63,387 bases of DNA from Paenibacillus elgii NBRC 100335 (GCF_004000865.1 NZ_BIMB01000041.1:1-63387), one strand, 5' to 3'. Shown: positions 9,179-16,846, counted from the first letter of the stretch. A program made the numbers and translations. Notes: generated by a model not told the origin, from the letters alone.

Positions 9179-9979
9179 TCAGGTGCCCAGCACTTTTTTC
9201 CCGCGCGGCTCGGACCCACGGGAATCGGGCTCCAGCGTAATTCCGATGCCGTCGAAGGAAGTATCCTCAAGCCCCATGTCCCAAGTCAGCACTCCTGCTC
9301 CTTGAGAATCGACCTGGAACGTTCCGCAGTTGGAACGCTTCCCGTCGCGCAGCAGCCACACTTGATACGCCTGAACCCCATCCGTCGGCCGCAAACCGTG
9401 AAACTGTAGCACCAGCTGCGCTTTATTGCCTTGGCGCGTCAACCATCCCTGCCCGGCTGCCGACGGAAGCGCTTGGTCGAAAGCTTTCAGCCTGTATTGT
9501 CCGATCACTTCCACAGGAATGGCCAGCCGGGCTTCCGGCCGCTCGATAGAGGATTTGAACGGGAGGCTAAAGTCCCCGACGATGGCGGTTCCCGCTCCGC
9601 AAACGAAGAAGAACAGCGCAGCCGCCGTATACCCGAGCCCTTTCGTCCACCGTTTGCGGCGCCGTGCCGCCCCATCGTTAAGACGCCACTCCACGGTCGG
9701 CCGCTTATCCGCCGGACGCTCTTCAAGGAGCGTTTCCCCGCCCGCAGACACAGGCTCTCCAAGCACCTTTCCTAGCACCTGCTCTTTTAAGCCTTCAGGC
9801 AATTCCATCAGCTCAGCTTCAGCGGGCAGTGCTTGCCACGTCTGCCGAAGCTCCGCAAGCTCTTGAGTACAAGTCCGACACGCGGACATATGACGCTCGA
9901 ACGCCCGCTTCCGTTCCTCCGAAAGCTCATCTAGAAAATAAGAAAAGCATAGCTCGCATCCCGATTCTTCTCGAACCAT
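9179..9979 (-). CDS. Zinc-finger anti-sigma factor, RskA-type
   Basis: The 266-aa protein has an N-terminal zinc-binding anti-sigma domain with the H-x3-C-x2-C motif (HMSACRTC, about residues 30-37) and one membrane helix (about 118-140, GYTAAALFFFVCGAGTAIVG). Its extracytoplasmic RskA-like domain reads AYQVWLLRDGK and then TFDG-like FDGIGITLEPDSRGSEPRGK near the end. It should hold the sigma factor encoded five bases upstream at the membrane and release it on an envelope signal. GAGAGGAG lies eight bases before the ATG and overlaps the sigma stop codon region, indicating translational coupling. Confidence 0.9.
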   Translation of the reverse strand: MVREESGCELCFSYFLDELSEERKRAFERHMSACRTCTQELAELRQTWQALPAEAELMELPEGLKEQVLGKVLGEPVSAGGETLLEERPADKRPTVEWRLNDGAARRRKRWTKGLGYTAAALFFFVCGAGTAIVGDFSLPFKSSIERPEARLAIPVEVIGQYRLKAFDQALPSAAGQGWLTRQGNKAQLVLQFHGLRPTDGVQAYQVWLLRDGKRSNCGTFQVDSQGAGVLTWDMGLEDTSFDGIGITLEPDSRGSEPRGKKVLGT

Positions 9980-9984
9980 GTCGT

Positions 9985-10551
9985 TCACTCCTCTCTCCAA
10001 GACGTCATGTGCTTGCGCAGCAATTTCAAGCTTTGGTGGAGCCGGCTTTTCACTGTTCCGAGCGGCTCTTCCAACATCTCGGCAATTTCGCTTAAGGTGT
10101 AGCCCTCCCAATAAAAAAGCCGGATTAGCTTGATCTGTTGTTCTGACATATATCGGTATGCCTCTTCCAGCTGTTGCTTGAACAGCTTCCGAGAGACAGG
10201 ATCTGCAAAAGGATGGACATCCGTCGCGCCTAATTCCGCTTCGATCCTATGCTCTAGCGGCACTAGGGCGGATTGCTTTCTTAATTTCCGCAGCTGGTCA
10301 ATCGTCAAATTACGGGTAACGGTTAGCAGCCAATTGACGAATAGCCCCTTGGCCGGATCGTATCCGCTCTCCGTCGTCCAAATGCGGGTATATACCAACT
10401 GCACAACGTCCCGGGCAAATTCGGGGTCCTTCCTTGCTTTCATAGCGAACGAATAGACCAGCTTGGCATATCGGTCGTAAAGCGCATGAAGCGCTTCGCT
10501 TTGTTTGGCTTTGATTAGTTCCATCAACTGCTCGTCCGAATAATGCTGCAC
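9985..10551 (-). CDS. ECF RNA polymerase sigma factor
   Basis: The product is about 188 aa with sigma region 2 (YDRYAKLVYSFAMKARKDPE, then FARDVVQLVYTRIW) and region 4 (QQIKLIRLFYWEGYTLSEIA, then EPLGTVKSRLHQSLKLLRK). The alphabet and the RskA-type partner place it near the SigK-type ECF group. The start is a judgement: GTG at 10551 has GGGGGTG nine bases upstream, GTG at 10563 is possible, and the frame stays open to 10689. It lies in an operon with the upstream secreted copper-type protein and the downstream anti-sigma gene. ECF factors usually activate their own operon, but I could not pick out a convincing promoter. Confidence 0.9.
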   Translation of the reverse strand: MQHYSDEQLMELIKAKQSEALHALYDRYAKLVYSFAMKARKDPEFARDVVQLVYTRIWTTESGYDPAKGLFVNWLLTVTRNLTIDQLRKLRKQSALVPLEHRIEAELGATDVHPFADPVSRKLFKQQLEEAYRYMSEQQIKLIRLFYWEGYTLSEIAEMLEEPLGTVKSRLHQSLKLLRKHMTSWREE

Positions 10552-10686
10552 GTATCGGAACACCCCCGTCTCTGACGCCGCGTTCCTTGTTCCGGTTAAA
10601 AACGAATAACAGGAAGCGAATTGACTCCATATTCCGACATTTCTTTTCGTTTGGCAACATGCAATTTTTAGCCGTTCCACATCAAA

Positions 10687-10723
10687 CAACCCGAGGCCCT
10701 CCTTGCGGCGGGTACCCCGGGTT
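10687..10723 (-). terminator. Possible partial terminator between the cupredoxin and sigma genes
   Basis: Minus-strand AACCCG (10723-10718) pairs with CGGGTT (10693-10688), with GG/CC inside and GTTT following. The T run is short, so it may only reduce read-through into the sigma gene. Confidence 0.35.
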
Positions 10724-10739
10724 AACGTTAAGTCACATC

Positions 10740-12047
10740 TTACTTGACGATAATCGTCGCTTTCATCTCTGCTTTATGCGGAGCGCAGTAATACGTATAC
10801 GTCCCCGGCTTGGTCAGCGTGATCGTTTCGGATTCGCCTTCTCCCAGCAGCTTCGTTTCGAATACCGGCTTGCCGTTGTCGCCGAGCGTATCCGATACGG
10901 CATTATGCTTGACTTTATCTTTATTCGTAAACGTTACTTTCAAGCCCGCTTCGACCGTCATTTCTTTGACGGAGAAAGCGAACCCGGTCATCTGTACCTG
11001 ATATTCCTTAGAAACAGCCGCCTGCTTATCTTCCTGCTTCGGGCTGACGCCTTCCGGTTTCGCTGTGAACCATACGTTGTTAACGCCTTGTCCGTTGACA
11101 TCCCCCGCCTTCGTGTCTTTCAGGAAATAGTAAAGCGGGCTTCCCTTGTATGTCGTTTGCTTCGTGCCGTCCTCCCGCGTAATAACGCCAAAATCTTCTA
11201 TGTTCAAGGACGCCGGAAGCTGCAGTGATTCCGCTTTGAATACCGGCCAGTTGACTGCGCATTGATCCTTGCAAGCGCTCTGGAACGGCGTGTCCTTCGT
11301 AAACGTGTAAAGCGCTTTGCCGGAACCGTCCGTCAAATAAGTACCGACCTTATCGTTCGTCGCGAGACGAACGGACGACGCGGCTGCAGCCGCCGCAGCT
11401 TCAGCAGTAACGACCTTTTGGCCAACGAGAGCATCCAGCAGCGTCTTGTCCCCGGCCTTTAGCTTCGCCCCGAGCGCCTCCACCGTTGCCGTAGCGATGT
11501 GCCCGTTATTCAGATTGCCCGCTTCGGCAATTTTTTTCAAGCCCTTGCCTTCCGCAAAGCGAATCGTATCTGCAAAAGCAAAATCGGTATCCTGCTTATA
11601 GCCAAGCGATTCCAAAATCACTTTGTAATACTGCTGCGCTGTGATCGAATCCATCGGTTCGAACCGTCCCGCGCCGGGCCCGGTCCACCCAAGCTGCGGA
11701 TTCGCTTTCAAGTAGCCCAATACCGCCTGGTTGCTTTCATTGACCGCGCCGGCATCGTCGAAATTTGCGCTCCCTTTGAAGCCCAGAGCTTCGCTCTCCA
11801 AGCCCTTCAGCCGCAGAAACAAAATCGCCGCCTGCAAACGGGTCGTCGATTGGGACAAGTAGCTTGCCGTTACACCACTACCATCGCCCTGCAATACCCC
11901 CAGCTCCGCAGCGATTTGCGCATCCGTTTTGACAGCGACCGCCGTGGCCTTGGAATTGTCCGCAGCAGGTGCAGCGTTTGCAGACGTTGAGATCGTCAGG
12001 GCACTTCCCAGCAGTAGGACTGCACGTTTCCAGTGTTTGTTCATCAT
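10740..12047 (-). CDS. Secreted SLH-like / COG4315-repeat / cupredoxin protein
   Basis: The 435-aa exported protein has a signal peptide cleaved about ANA-APAA (residue 25). It then shows SLH-like helices (about 45-215), a secreted-lipoprotein repeat of the COG4315 type (about 225-335, TYLTDGSGKALYTFTKDTP and CAVNWPVF), and a C-terminal cupredoxin domain (about 345-435). The last keeps the type-1 copper ligands: His in KVKHNAVSD, then Cys421, His424 and Met428 in YYCAPHKAEM. It should sit on the wall and bind copper or carry electrons. GAGGAGG lies six bases before the ATG. Being first in the operon with the ECF sigma/anti-sigma pair suggests it is both target and reporter of that envelope-stress circuit. 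Confidence 0.88.
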   Translation of the reverse strand: MMNKHWKRAVLLLGSALTISTSANAAPAADNSKATAVAVKTDAQIAAELGVLQGDGSGVTASYLSQSTTRLQAAILFLRLKGLESEALGFKGSANFDDAGAVNESNQAVLGYLKANPQLGWTGPGAGRFEPMDSITAQQYYKVILESLGYKQDTDFAFADTIRFAEGKGLKKIAEAGNLNNGHIATATVEALGAKLKAGDKTLLDALVGQKVVTAEAAAAAAASSVRLATNDKVGTYLTDGSGKALYTFTKDTPFQSACKDQCAVNWPVFKAESLQLPASLNIEDFGVITREDGTKQTTYKGSPLYYFLKDTKAGDVNGQGVNNVWFTAKPEGVSPKQEDKQAAVSKEYQVQMTGFAFSVKEMTVEAGLKVTFTNKDKVKHNAVSDTLGDNGKPVFETKLLGEGESETITLTKPGTYTYYCAPHKAEMKATIIVK

Positions 12048-12163
12048 CAGATTCCTCCTCGAATTTTGAAGGCTATTGGTTCATTCAAATAGAGGAAACG
12101 CTGCCAAAGCGAAAACGGTTTGACGTTAAATGCAAAAAAGATTTTTTTGTCCGGAAAAAGCAA

Positions 12164-12187
12164 AAAGCCCTGAAGATTCAGGGCTTT
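12164..12187 (-). terminator. Terminator after tRNA-Leu (first copy)
   Basis: A 10-bp perfect stem AAAGCCCTGA/TCAGGGCTTT with loop of four is followed on the minus strand by T-rich sequence. It ends 25 bases after the tRNA. Confidence 0.8.
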
Positions 12188-12212
12188 GCACGACCAGTAG
12201 GCTATTTGGATA

Positions 12213-12295
12213 TGCGGTTGAGAGGACTCGAACCTCCACGGGCGTACGCCCACTACCCCCTCAAGATAGCGTGTCTGCCATTCCACCACAACCGC
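12213..12295 (-). tRNA. tRNA-Leu (anticodon GAG)
   Basis: The 83-base cloverleaf has acceptor GCGGTTG/CAACCGC and discriminator A. The anticodon stem CTATC/GGTAG holds the loop TTGAGGG (anticodon GAG, reading CUC). It has a long variable arm (GGGCGTACGCCC) and GGTTCGAGTCC in the T arm. CCA is not encoded. It is nearly identical to the copy at 14271-14353; the one difference I see is in the variable arm. Confidence 0.95.
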
Positions 12296-12448
12296 GGATG
12301 TATTATTCATTGTATAGGTTTCACAGGAAAAAGTAAAGTGGCATCCTTTAGCAGAGCATTTCCCCCGGAAACGCCCGTAACAGACACAAGAAGCGAATCT
12401 GTCCCGAGGGAAACGGAGTTTGTCCGCAAAGTTTAGACGATCCCGCCT

Positions 12449-13345
12449 TTACATTCCCGCAGACCGCTGAAGCCTTCTCGCAATTTCCATAAACTCCTCT
12501 GGGCCGATGCCCGGAGCGAATTCTTCCTGCACCTCGTCCAGCTCCGGAACGGGTCCGCCTTCCGGCGTACCGTCAACCACTTCCAGCGGTTGCCCGTCCT
12601 CCGGATGAGAGCCTTTCCAGATTTGCCGTATCTCCTCATAAGCGTCGTCGCTGAAACGGTACAGCTTGCGATGGAGACCCTGTTCCTCGTATTTTCGGGT
12701 TGTTTCGAACGCCCGGTTGCTCAGATTAGGCACCGGAATGAGCTTCGTCATATCAACTCCAGTCGCGATTTCCAGCGCCTTGGCATAGGCAACGACATGC
12801 ACGCCGCCGCGAACGAGCAGATAACCGACCATTTCGCGCGCCACGGGATGGTCCGTCATTTCATACACGCGCATTTTATGCGTCCTCGCCCCGCATTCCA
12901 AGAAAAAATTGTGCAGCAGGTCCAGCACCAGGTTGCCGCTATTGAACACGTAGTCCCCTGTCCAGCCTTTGCCCATGGAGTCCAACGGCAGAGCCGTTTG
13001 CGCCGAGGCGATAAAATGGTGCGAGTTCCGCTTGTCGAGCGCGTCCATCATCGGTGCCGCATTCGGATCGGTCGGCTGCGTAGACCCGGTCAAGCACAGG
13101 TTGATAGCATTCGTAACCAGCTCGACGTGGCCGAATTCCTCCGCCGTAATACTGCACACCAGATCGTAGAAGGGTTTCAGCTTTGTTTTGCCGCGAAAAT
13201 TAAACGACTGAAACATGTAATTATTCAGCGTCGACATTTCCCCAAATCTTCCGCCCAGCAGCTCCTGAACGGCTGCCGCCGCATTCGGATCGGCGTGTTT
13301 CGGCTTCGGAAGCTCGATCGCAAGCTTATGAATACGTTTGAACAC
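12449..13345 (-). CDS. Manganese catalase
   Basis: The 298-aa ferritin-like enzyme removes hydrogen peroxide with a di-manganese centre. The ligand regions are visible: GGRFGEMSTLNNYMFQ near residue 35, AEEFGHVE (Glu and His three apart), FFLECGARTHKMR and VRGGVHVVAY. The C-terminal 60 residues are acidic and Pro/Gly rich, a common tail in this family. GTG at 13345 is preferred as start because GGGAGGG lies six bases upstream. It lies just downstream of the GSP26-like gene on the same strand, with 34 bases between, so they may be co-transcribed. B. subtilis ydbD is the comparable stress-induced catalase. Confidence 0.93.
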   Translation of the reverse strand: MFKRIHKLAIELPKPKHADPNAAAAVQELLGGRFGEMSTLNNYMFQSFNFRGKTKLKPFYDLVCSITAEEFGHVELVTNAINLCLTGSTQPTDPNAAPMMDALDKRNSHHFIASAQTALPLDSMGKGWTGDYVFNSGNLVLDLLHNFFLECGARTHKMRVYEMTDHPVAREMVGYLLVRGGVHVVAYAKALEIATGVDMTKLIPVPNLSNRAFETTRKYEEQGLHRKLYRFSDDAYEEIRQIWKGSHPEDGQPLEVVDGTPEGGPVPELDEVQEEFAPGIGPEEFMEIARRLQRSAGM

Positions 13346-13379
13346 TCCTATCCCTCCCTGCTTGTCCCGACGGACCAAG

Positions 13380-13799
13380 TTATTTTTGCCACACTTGCGG
13401 CTCAGATTCCCCTTTGACGTATTCGATTCTCGTCGGATTCAGTTCAAGAACAATATAGTCCGGGTCGTGCGGCCCTTCAAACCAGCGGCTGAGTTCGTCG
13501 TTCCACAATTTCTCCTTCAGGTGGTTATCCGTACACAGCTTCGCTGTCGCTTCCATCTGCACGATTTCGGATGAGAGGGTTCCGTCATATCCTGTCAGAA
13601 CAAATACGTTTGCATTTTCCCGCAGCTCGTCTACTTTGTCCGTTCGGCTGTTGGTCGCCAAATATACCGTGAGTCCTTCGTGAAACAACACCATGTACCG
13701 AATCTTTGGCCGATTGCCGTCGATCGTACCGAACGCGCAGACGTCATTCGCATCCAGCACCTTCATGATCTGCTCTTCCAGTTGCTCCGTCTTCAACAT
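13380..13799 (-). CDS. Pyridoxamine-phosphate-oxidase-like general stress protein (GSP26 type)
   Basis: The 139-aa protein has the split-barrel flavin-binding fold of the PNPOx-like family. It shows CAFGTIDGNRPKIRYMVLFH at about residues 21-40, then VYLATNSRTDKVDELRENAN and SRWFEGPHDPDYIVLELNP toward the end. Members such as B. subtilis YdaG bind FMN or F420-like cofactors and are stress induced; substrates are unknown. AAGGAG lies nine bases before the ATG. It is divergent from csbD and precedes the Mn catalase, which makes a small oxidative-stress cassette. Confidence 0.85.
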   Translation of the reverse strand: MLKTEQLEEQIMKVLDANDVCAFGTIDGNRPKIRYMVLFHEGLTVYLATNSRTDKVDELRENANVFVLTGYDGTLSSEIVQMEATAKLCTDNHLKEKLWNDELSRWFEGPHDPDYIVLELNPTRIEYVKGESEPQVWQK

Positions 13800-13894
13800 A
13801 AGAACATCTCCTTTCGGTTATGGAAGTCCGACTTCCTTCTTGATTACCCGAACGGCCGCAAGGCCAAACAAACCTTCGGCTCTCAAAAGAACTT

Positions 13895-13919
13895 GTTTCA
13901 TAAGAGGACAGCCGGGTTA
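13895..13919 (+). promoter_or_regulatory. Sigma-B-like promoter before csbD (candidate)
   Basis: GTTTCA (13895-13900), 13 bases, then GGGTTA (13914-13919) resembles the sigma-B consensus GTTTAA-N12-15-GGGTAT. It would start transcription about 30 bases before the csbD ATG. No sigB gene is visible in the window, so another sigma factor could use this site or the match may be chance. Confidence 0.35.
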
Positions 13920-13956
13920 AATGCATAGTACATTTCTTCCAAAGGAGCTGATTCGA

Positions 13957-14166
13957 ATGGATACTAACGTTTTGAAAGGAAAATGGAGGCAATTGAAGGG
14001 CGAAGCGCAAAAGCAGTGGGGCAAACTAACCGACGACGACCTCGATGTCGTTAACGGGGAAAAGGAAAAGCTCCTCGGGAAACTCCAAGAGAAATACGGG
14101 CATACCAAAGAAGCTGCGCAAGAGGAGTACGACCGCTGGGAAAGCGGCTGGCGCGACCGGCTTTAA
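13957..14166 (+). CDS. CsbD-family stress protein
   Basis: The 69-aa hydrophilic protein begins MDTNVLKGKWRQLKGEAQKQ and continues WGKLTDDDLDVVNGEKEKL with YGHTKEAAQEEYDRW, the complete CsbD signature. It is probably a small, intrinsically flexible stress protein; the molecular function is unknown. The ATG at 13957 has AAAGGAG nine bases upstream. In B. subtilis csbD is sigma-B controlled; here a weak sigma-B-like promoter is visible at 13895-13919. Confidence 0.92.
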   Translation: MDTNVLKGKWRQLKGEAQKQWGKLTDDDLDVVNGEKEKLLGKLQEKYGHTKEAAQEEYDRWESGWRDRL

Positions 14167-14217
14167 CTTTCCGCATGCTTAACTGCATGAAAAGTTTGCA
14201 TCGCAGATAATTTATGG

Positions 14218-14269
14218 CACAAAGAGAAAGAGCCTACATCCGTTTGGATGCAAGCTCTTTCTCTTTGTG
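14218..14269 (-). terminator. Long hairpin after tRNA-Leu (second copy)
   Basis: A 16-bp perfect stem (14218-14233 with 14254-14269) with an inner CATCC/GGATG stem begins two bases after the tRNA-Leu 3' end. It could end both the tRNA transcript and the convergent csbD transcript; no long T run is present. Confidence 0.55.
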
Positions 14270-14270
14270 A

Positions 14271-14353
14271 TGCGGTTGAGAGGACTCGAACCTCCACGAG
14301 CGTACGCCCACTACCCCCTCAAGATAGCGTGTCTGCCATTCCACCACAACCGC
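14271..14353 (-). tRNA. tRNA-Leu (anticodon GAG), second copy
   Basis: This is the same 83-base cloverleaf as at 12213-12295, with loop TTGAGGG and anticodon GAG. The variable arm ends CGCTC instead of CGCCC, replacing a G-C by a G-T pair. Confidence 0.95.
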
Positions 14354-14400
14354 AGGTTAACGTAGGGATGCACCCGGCGGGTTCTCATCCCTACTATCTA

Positions 14401-14472
14401 TGACCCGTAGGGGATTCGAACCCCTGTTACCTCCGTGAAAGGGAGGTGTCTTAACCCCTTGACCAACGGGCC
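14401..14472 (-). tRNA. tRNA-Glu (anticodon TTC)
   Basis: The 72-base cloverleaf begins GGCCCGTTGGTCAAGGGG. The anticodon stem CCTCC/GGAGG holds loop CTTTCAC (anticodon TTC), and the T arm is CAGGGGTTCGAATCCCCT. CCA is not encoded. It is followed by tRNA-Leu after 47 bases. Confidence 0.95.
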
Positions 14473-14640
14473 ATGCTGTGTATTAATGCCACCTTTTTGA
14501 GCGACAAGTGTTATTATAGCGGAATGCGTTGAGCTTGACAAGCCCCTTTTGCAAAAAAATCTCGCCTTTTTTGGAGGTCATCCTTCCCTATGTTACAATC
14601 AACTGCAAAAGGACCCCATTCCCCTACAGAGGTGTATTCG

Positions 14641-15573
14641 ATGCTGGTATACAACCATGCTACCGGTCAAGTTACGGAACAGGAAGCCCGTTTTCCTGCC
14701 GACAATGAGAATGTTTGGCTCCATATGACAGCTCCAGAAGCCAAGCAGGTGGAACAAGTGCTTAAACATCAATTTCACTGCCATCCGCTTGTGGTCGAGG
14801 ATTGCATCAAGCTAAAGCAGCGTCCCAAAGTGGACCGATACAAAGACCATGTCTTCATGACGTTCTTTGCCGTTGTGGACAAGCAGCTTACGACGGTCGA
14901 AATCGCTATCGTGATCGGTAAAAATTTTGTCATTACCATTTGTAAGGAACCGCTTCCTTTGTTCGACGAGCTGAAAACGCATTTGTTGCAGGTCGAGGGC
15001 AGCATGGAGCATAGCGGACGCATTTTATACTATTTGTTGGACCGCTGCGTGGATGACTATACCGACATCATCAATCAGATCGAGGACCGCGTCGACCGTC
15101 TGGAGCAAATGATTTACCGTAATCCTTACGTCCATGTAGCGCGTGAAATTTTTAAATCGAAACGAAAAATGCATCATCTCCGCCGTATTATTGCCGAAGA
15201 GAAAACGATGCTCGGCACGCTAACGCATCAGAACTTCCCTTACATCCGTCAGGAAGCGGATGTCTATTTCATCGACATCTATGATCACATTTCCCGTGTT
15301 GTCGATTCCTTGGATGTATTTCGGGAATCGCTAACCGGTCTGCTCGAGCTGCAGATGAGCATTAAGTCCGACCGCATGAACGAGATCATGAAGACGCTGA
15401 CCATTATCAGCTCGATTTTTCTCCCGCTGACCTTTATCGTCGGCTTGTACGGTATGAATTTCAAAGATATTCCCGAGCTCAACTGGAACTTCGGGTACAT
15501 ATACGTTTGGATCGTTATGATCGTTGTTACGATCTCCATGTGGGCTATTTTTAAGTGGAAAAAATGGATTTAG
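14641..15573 (+). CDS. corA: CorA-type magnesium/cobalt transporter
   Basis: The 310-aa membrane channel takes up Mg2+ (and Co2+/Ni2+) as a pentamer. The long helical cytoplasmic funnel is followed by two C-terminal membrane helices (about residues 250-270 and 283-303). The signature YGMNF stands at the end of the first helix, and NWNFGYIYVW forms the outer loop. Two starts are possible: ATG at 14641 with AGAGGTG close upstream, giving the usual length, or ATG at 14590 with GGAGG 12 bases upstream. It reads against the flanking tRNA genes, sitting between tRNA-Glu and tRNA-Ser. Confidence 0.93.
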   Translation: MLVYNHATGQVTEQEARFPADNENVWLHMTAPEAKQVEQVLKHQFHCHPLVVEDCIKLKQRPKVDRYKDHVFMTFFAVVDKQLTTVEIAIVIGKNFVITICKEPLPLFDELKTHLLQVEGSMEHSGRILYYLLDRCVDDYTDIINQIEDRVDRLEQMIYRNPYVHVAREIFKSKRKMHHLRRIIAEEKTMLGTLTHQNFPYIRQEADVYFIDIYDHISRVVDSLDVFRESLTGLLELQMSIKSDRMNEIMKTLTIISSIFLPLTFIVGLYGMNFKDIPELNWNFGYIYVWIVMIVVTISMWAIFKWKKWI

Positions 15574-15623
15574 CCCGGGGGAGCCTCCGGGGCGCATAGC
15601 TGCCGCTCCGACGCCCCCTTCGG

Positions 15624-15682
15624 CTCTCCGTAGACAATAAAAAAACCGCCTTTCGGCGGTTTCGTTTATTGTCTACGGAGAG
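15624..15682. terminator. Nested hairpin/terminator between corA and tRNA-Ser
   Basis: An inner stem AAACCGCC/GGCGGTTT (15643-15662) with a TTTC loop gives a T run on the minus strand. It is enclosed by an 18-bp perfect outer repeat (15624-15641 with 15665-15682). The outer right arm includes the 3' end of tRNA-Ser. It probably serves both the tRNA and corA transcripts. Confidence 0.75.
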
Positions 15683-15763
15683 AGAGGGATTCGAACCCTC
15701 GCACCACTTACGCAGTCTAACCCCTTAGCAGAGGGTCCCCTTGAGCCACTTGGGTATCTCTCC
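15676..15763 (-). tRNA. tRNA-Ser (anticodon GCT)
   Basis: The 88-base cloverleaf has acceptor GGAGAGA/TCTCTCC and discriminator G. The anticodon stem holds loop CTGCTAA (anticodon GCT). It has a long variable arm and GGGTTCGAATCCC in the T arm. CCA is not encoded. Confidence 0.95.
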
Positions 15764-15772
15764 AAGAAAGAA

Positions 15773-15848
15773 TGGCTCCCCGAACAGGACTCGAACCTGT
15801 GACAACTCGATTAACAGTCGAGTGCTCTACCAACTGAGCTATCAGGGA
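15773..15848 (-). tRNA. tRNA-Asn (anticodon GTT), CCA encoded
   Basis: The 76-base cloverleaf begins TCCCTGATAGCTCAGTTGG, has loop CTGTTAA (anticodon GTT) and T arm CAGGTTCGAGTCCTG, and ends GCCA with the CCA encoded. It is nine bases upstream of tRNA-Ser, clearly co-transcribed. Confidence 0.95.
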
Positions 15849-15865
15849 AAGACACTTTTAATTTA

Positions 15866-16342
15866 TCATGAATGCGGCTGTAAGTCAAGGGAAAGCAGCT
15901 TTAATTTGCCTTTGCAGAAACCGCAGACGTACTTCTTCGGGTCGGTCTTGCGTTTACGCATATACTCCGCGCTGCAACTTGTACAAACGAGCTTGTACCG
16001 GTAAGGCTCGGTACGCTTCAGCTCCTGCGGGAGCGACCGGCAATAGCGCGTCCCTCCAACCTTGGCCAACAACCGCTTGAAATCATCATCCCGGTGCTGG
16101 TACCCTCCCCCAAGCAAATGCAGGTGGTAATGGCACAGTTCATGCTTAATAATTTTCTCCACGTCGGCGGCTCCGAACTGTTCATACTGCAGCCAGCTGA
16201 TTTCGATATCATGCGTACGGGTGAAATAACGCCCTCCCGTCGACCTTAATCTCCGGTTGAACCTCGCCCGATGCAAAAAAGGACACCCAAACGACGACAG
16301 CGATATTTGCTCTACCCACAGCTGCAGCTGTCGGTCATCCAT
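15866..16342 (-). CDS. SprT-like zinc metallopeptidase-fold protein (YdcK-like)
   Basis: The 158-aa protein has the SprT-like zincin motif HELCH (about residues 67-71, in IIKHELCHYHLH) with the supporting YQHRDDDFKRL. A C-terminal zinc ribbon follows, with CTSC at about 119-122 and CGFC at about 140-143. Bacterial SprT-like proteins have the fold of the DNA-protein-crosslink protease Spartan, but their substrate is unknown. AAGGGTGGG precedes the ATG. The tRNA-Asn gene starts only 17 bases downstream, an arrangement that matches B. subtilis ydcK next to the trnS array. Confidence 0.88.
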   Translation of the reverse strand: MDDRQLQLWVEQISLSSFGCPFLHRARFNRRLRSTGGRYFTRTHDIEISWLQYEQFGAADVEKIIKHELCHYHLHLLGGGYQHRDDDFKRLLAKVGGTRYCRSLPQELKRTEPYRYKLVCTSCSAEYMRKRKTDPKKYVCGFCKGKLKLLSLDLQPHS

Positions 16343-16483
16343 CGTTTTCCCACCCTTACTCTCTGGTTTCTCTTTGTTTTCTCTCTTGAATTGTAACCGC
16401 AGGTTAGGCTAAACTGTCAAGTAGGAATCTGGAATTGATTCGGACGAATTGTCGTTTTGACCCATAGAGAGGAGTTTAACCCG

Positions 16484-16846
16484 ATGTTCAAAAAGAAATG
16501 CGCCCTGCTTAAGCTGGAGGACCAGATCGAATTCGTGGAAATGCCCGCTACCCATATGTACCAACTGGCTGCGCTTAATCAACGGCTGCATAAGGAGCTG
16601 GACAAGCTGACTGCCCCCAATGCTCCCAAACTGCCGGTGTTCATCGCAGAATTCGACGGACTTGAGCTTGTGCATCCGGGCTATACGCTCCAGCACGGCC
16701 TGGACTACATCAACCGCCTGGAACAGACGTTCAGCGCAATTCAAGAGCAGGAAAAAGAGTATCCGCTCGTCTCCCTCTTGACCGAGATTCGCGCGCTTCA
16801 GGCACAGCTTGAGCAGTGGTACGAAGAGGAAGAGGATTTCGCCTAA
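16484..16846 (+). CDS. Hypothetical helical acidic protein (120 aa)
   Basis: I do not recognise this family. The ATG at 16484 has GAGAGGAG nine bases upstream. The product begins MFKKKCALLKLEDQIEFVEM, is mostly predicted helix, and ends with the strongly acidic WYEEEEDFA. There is no signal peptide, membrane helix or known motif. It is divergent from the sprT-like gene and lies 79 bases upstream of the cmpA-like gene on the same strand, so the two could share a transcript. Confidence 0.7.
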   Translation: MFKKKCALLKLEDQIEFVEMPATHMYQLAALNQRLHKELDKLTAPNAPKLPVFIAEFDGLELVHPGYTLQHGLDYINRLEQTFSAIQEQEKEYPLVSLLTEIRALQAQLEQWYEEEEDFA

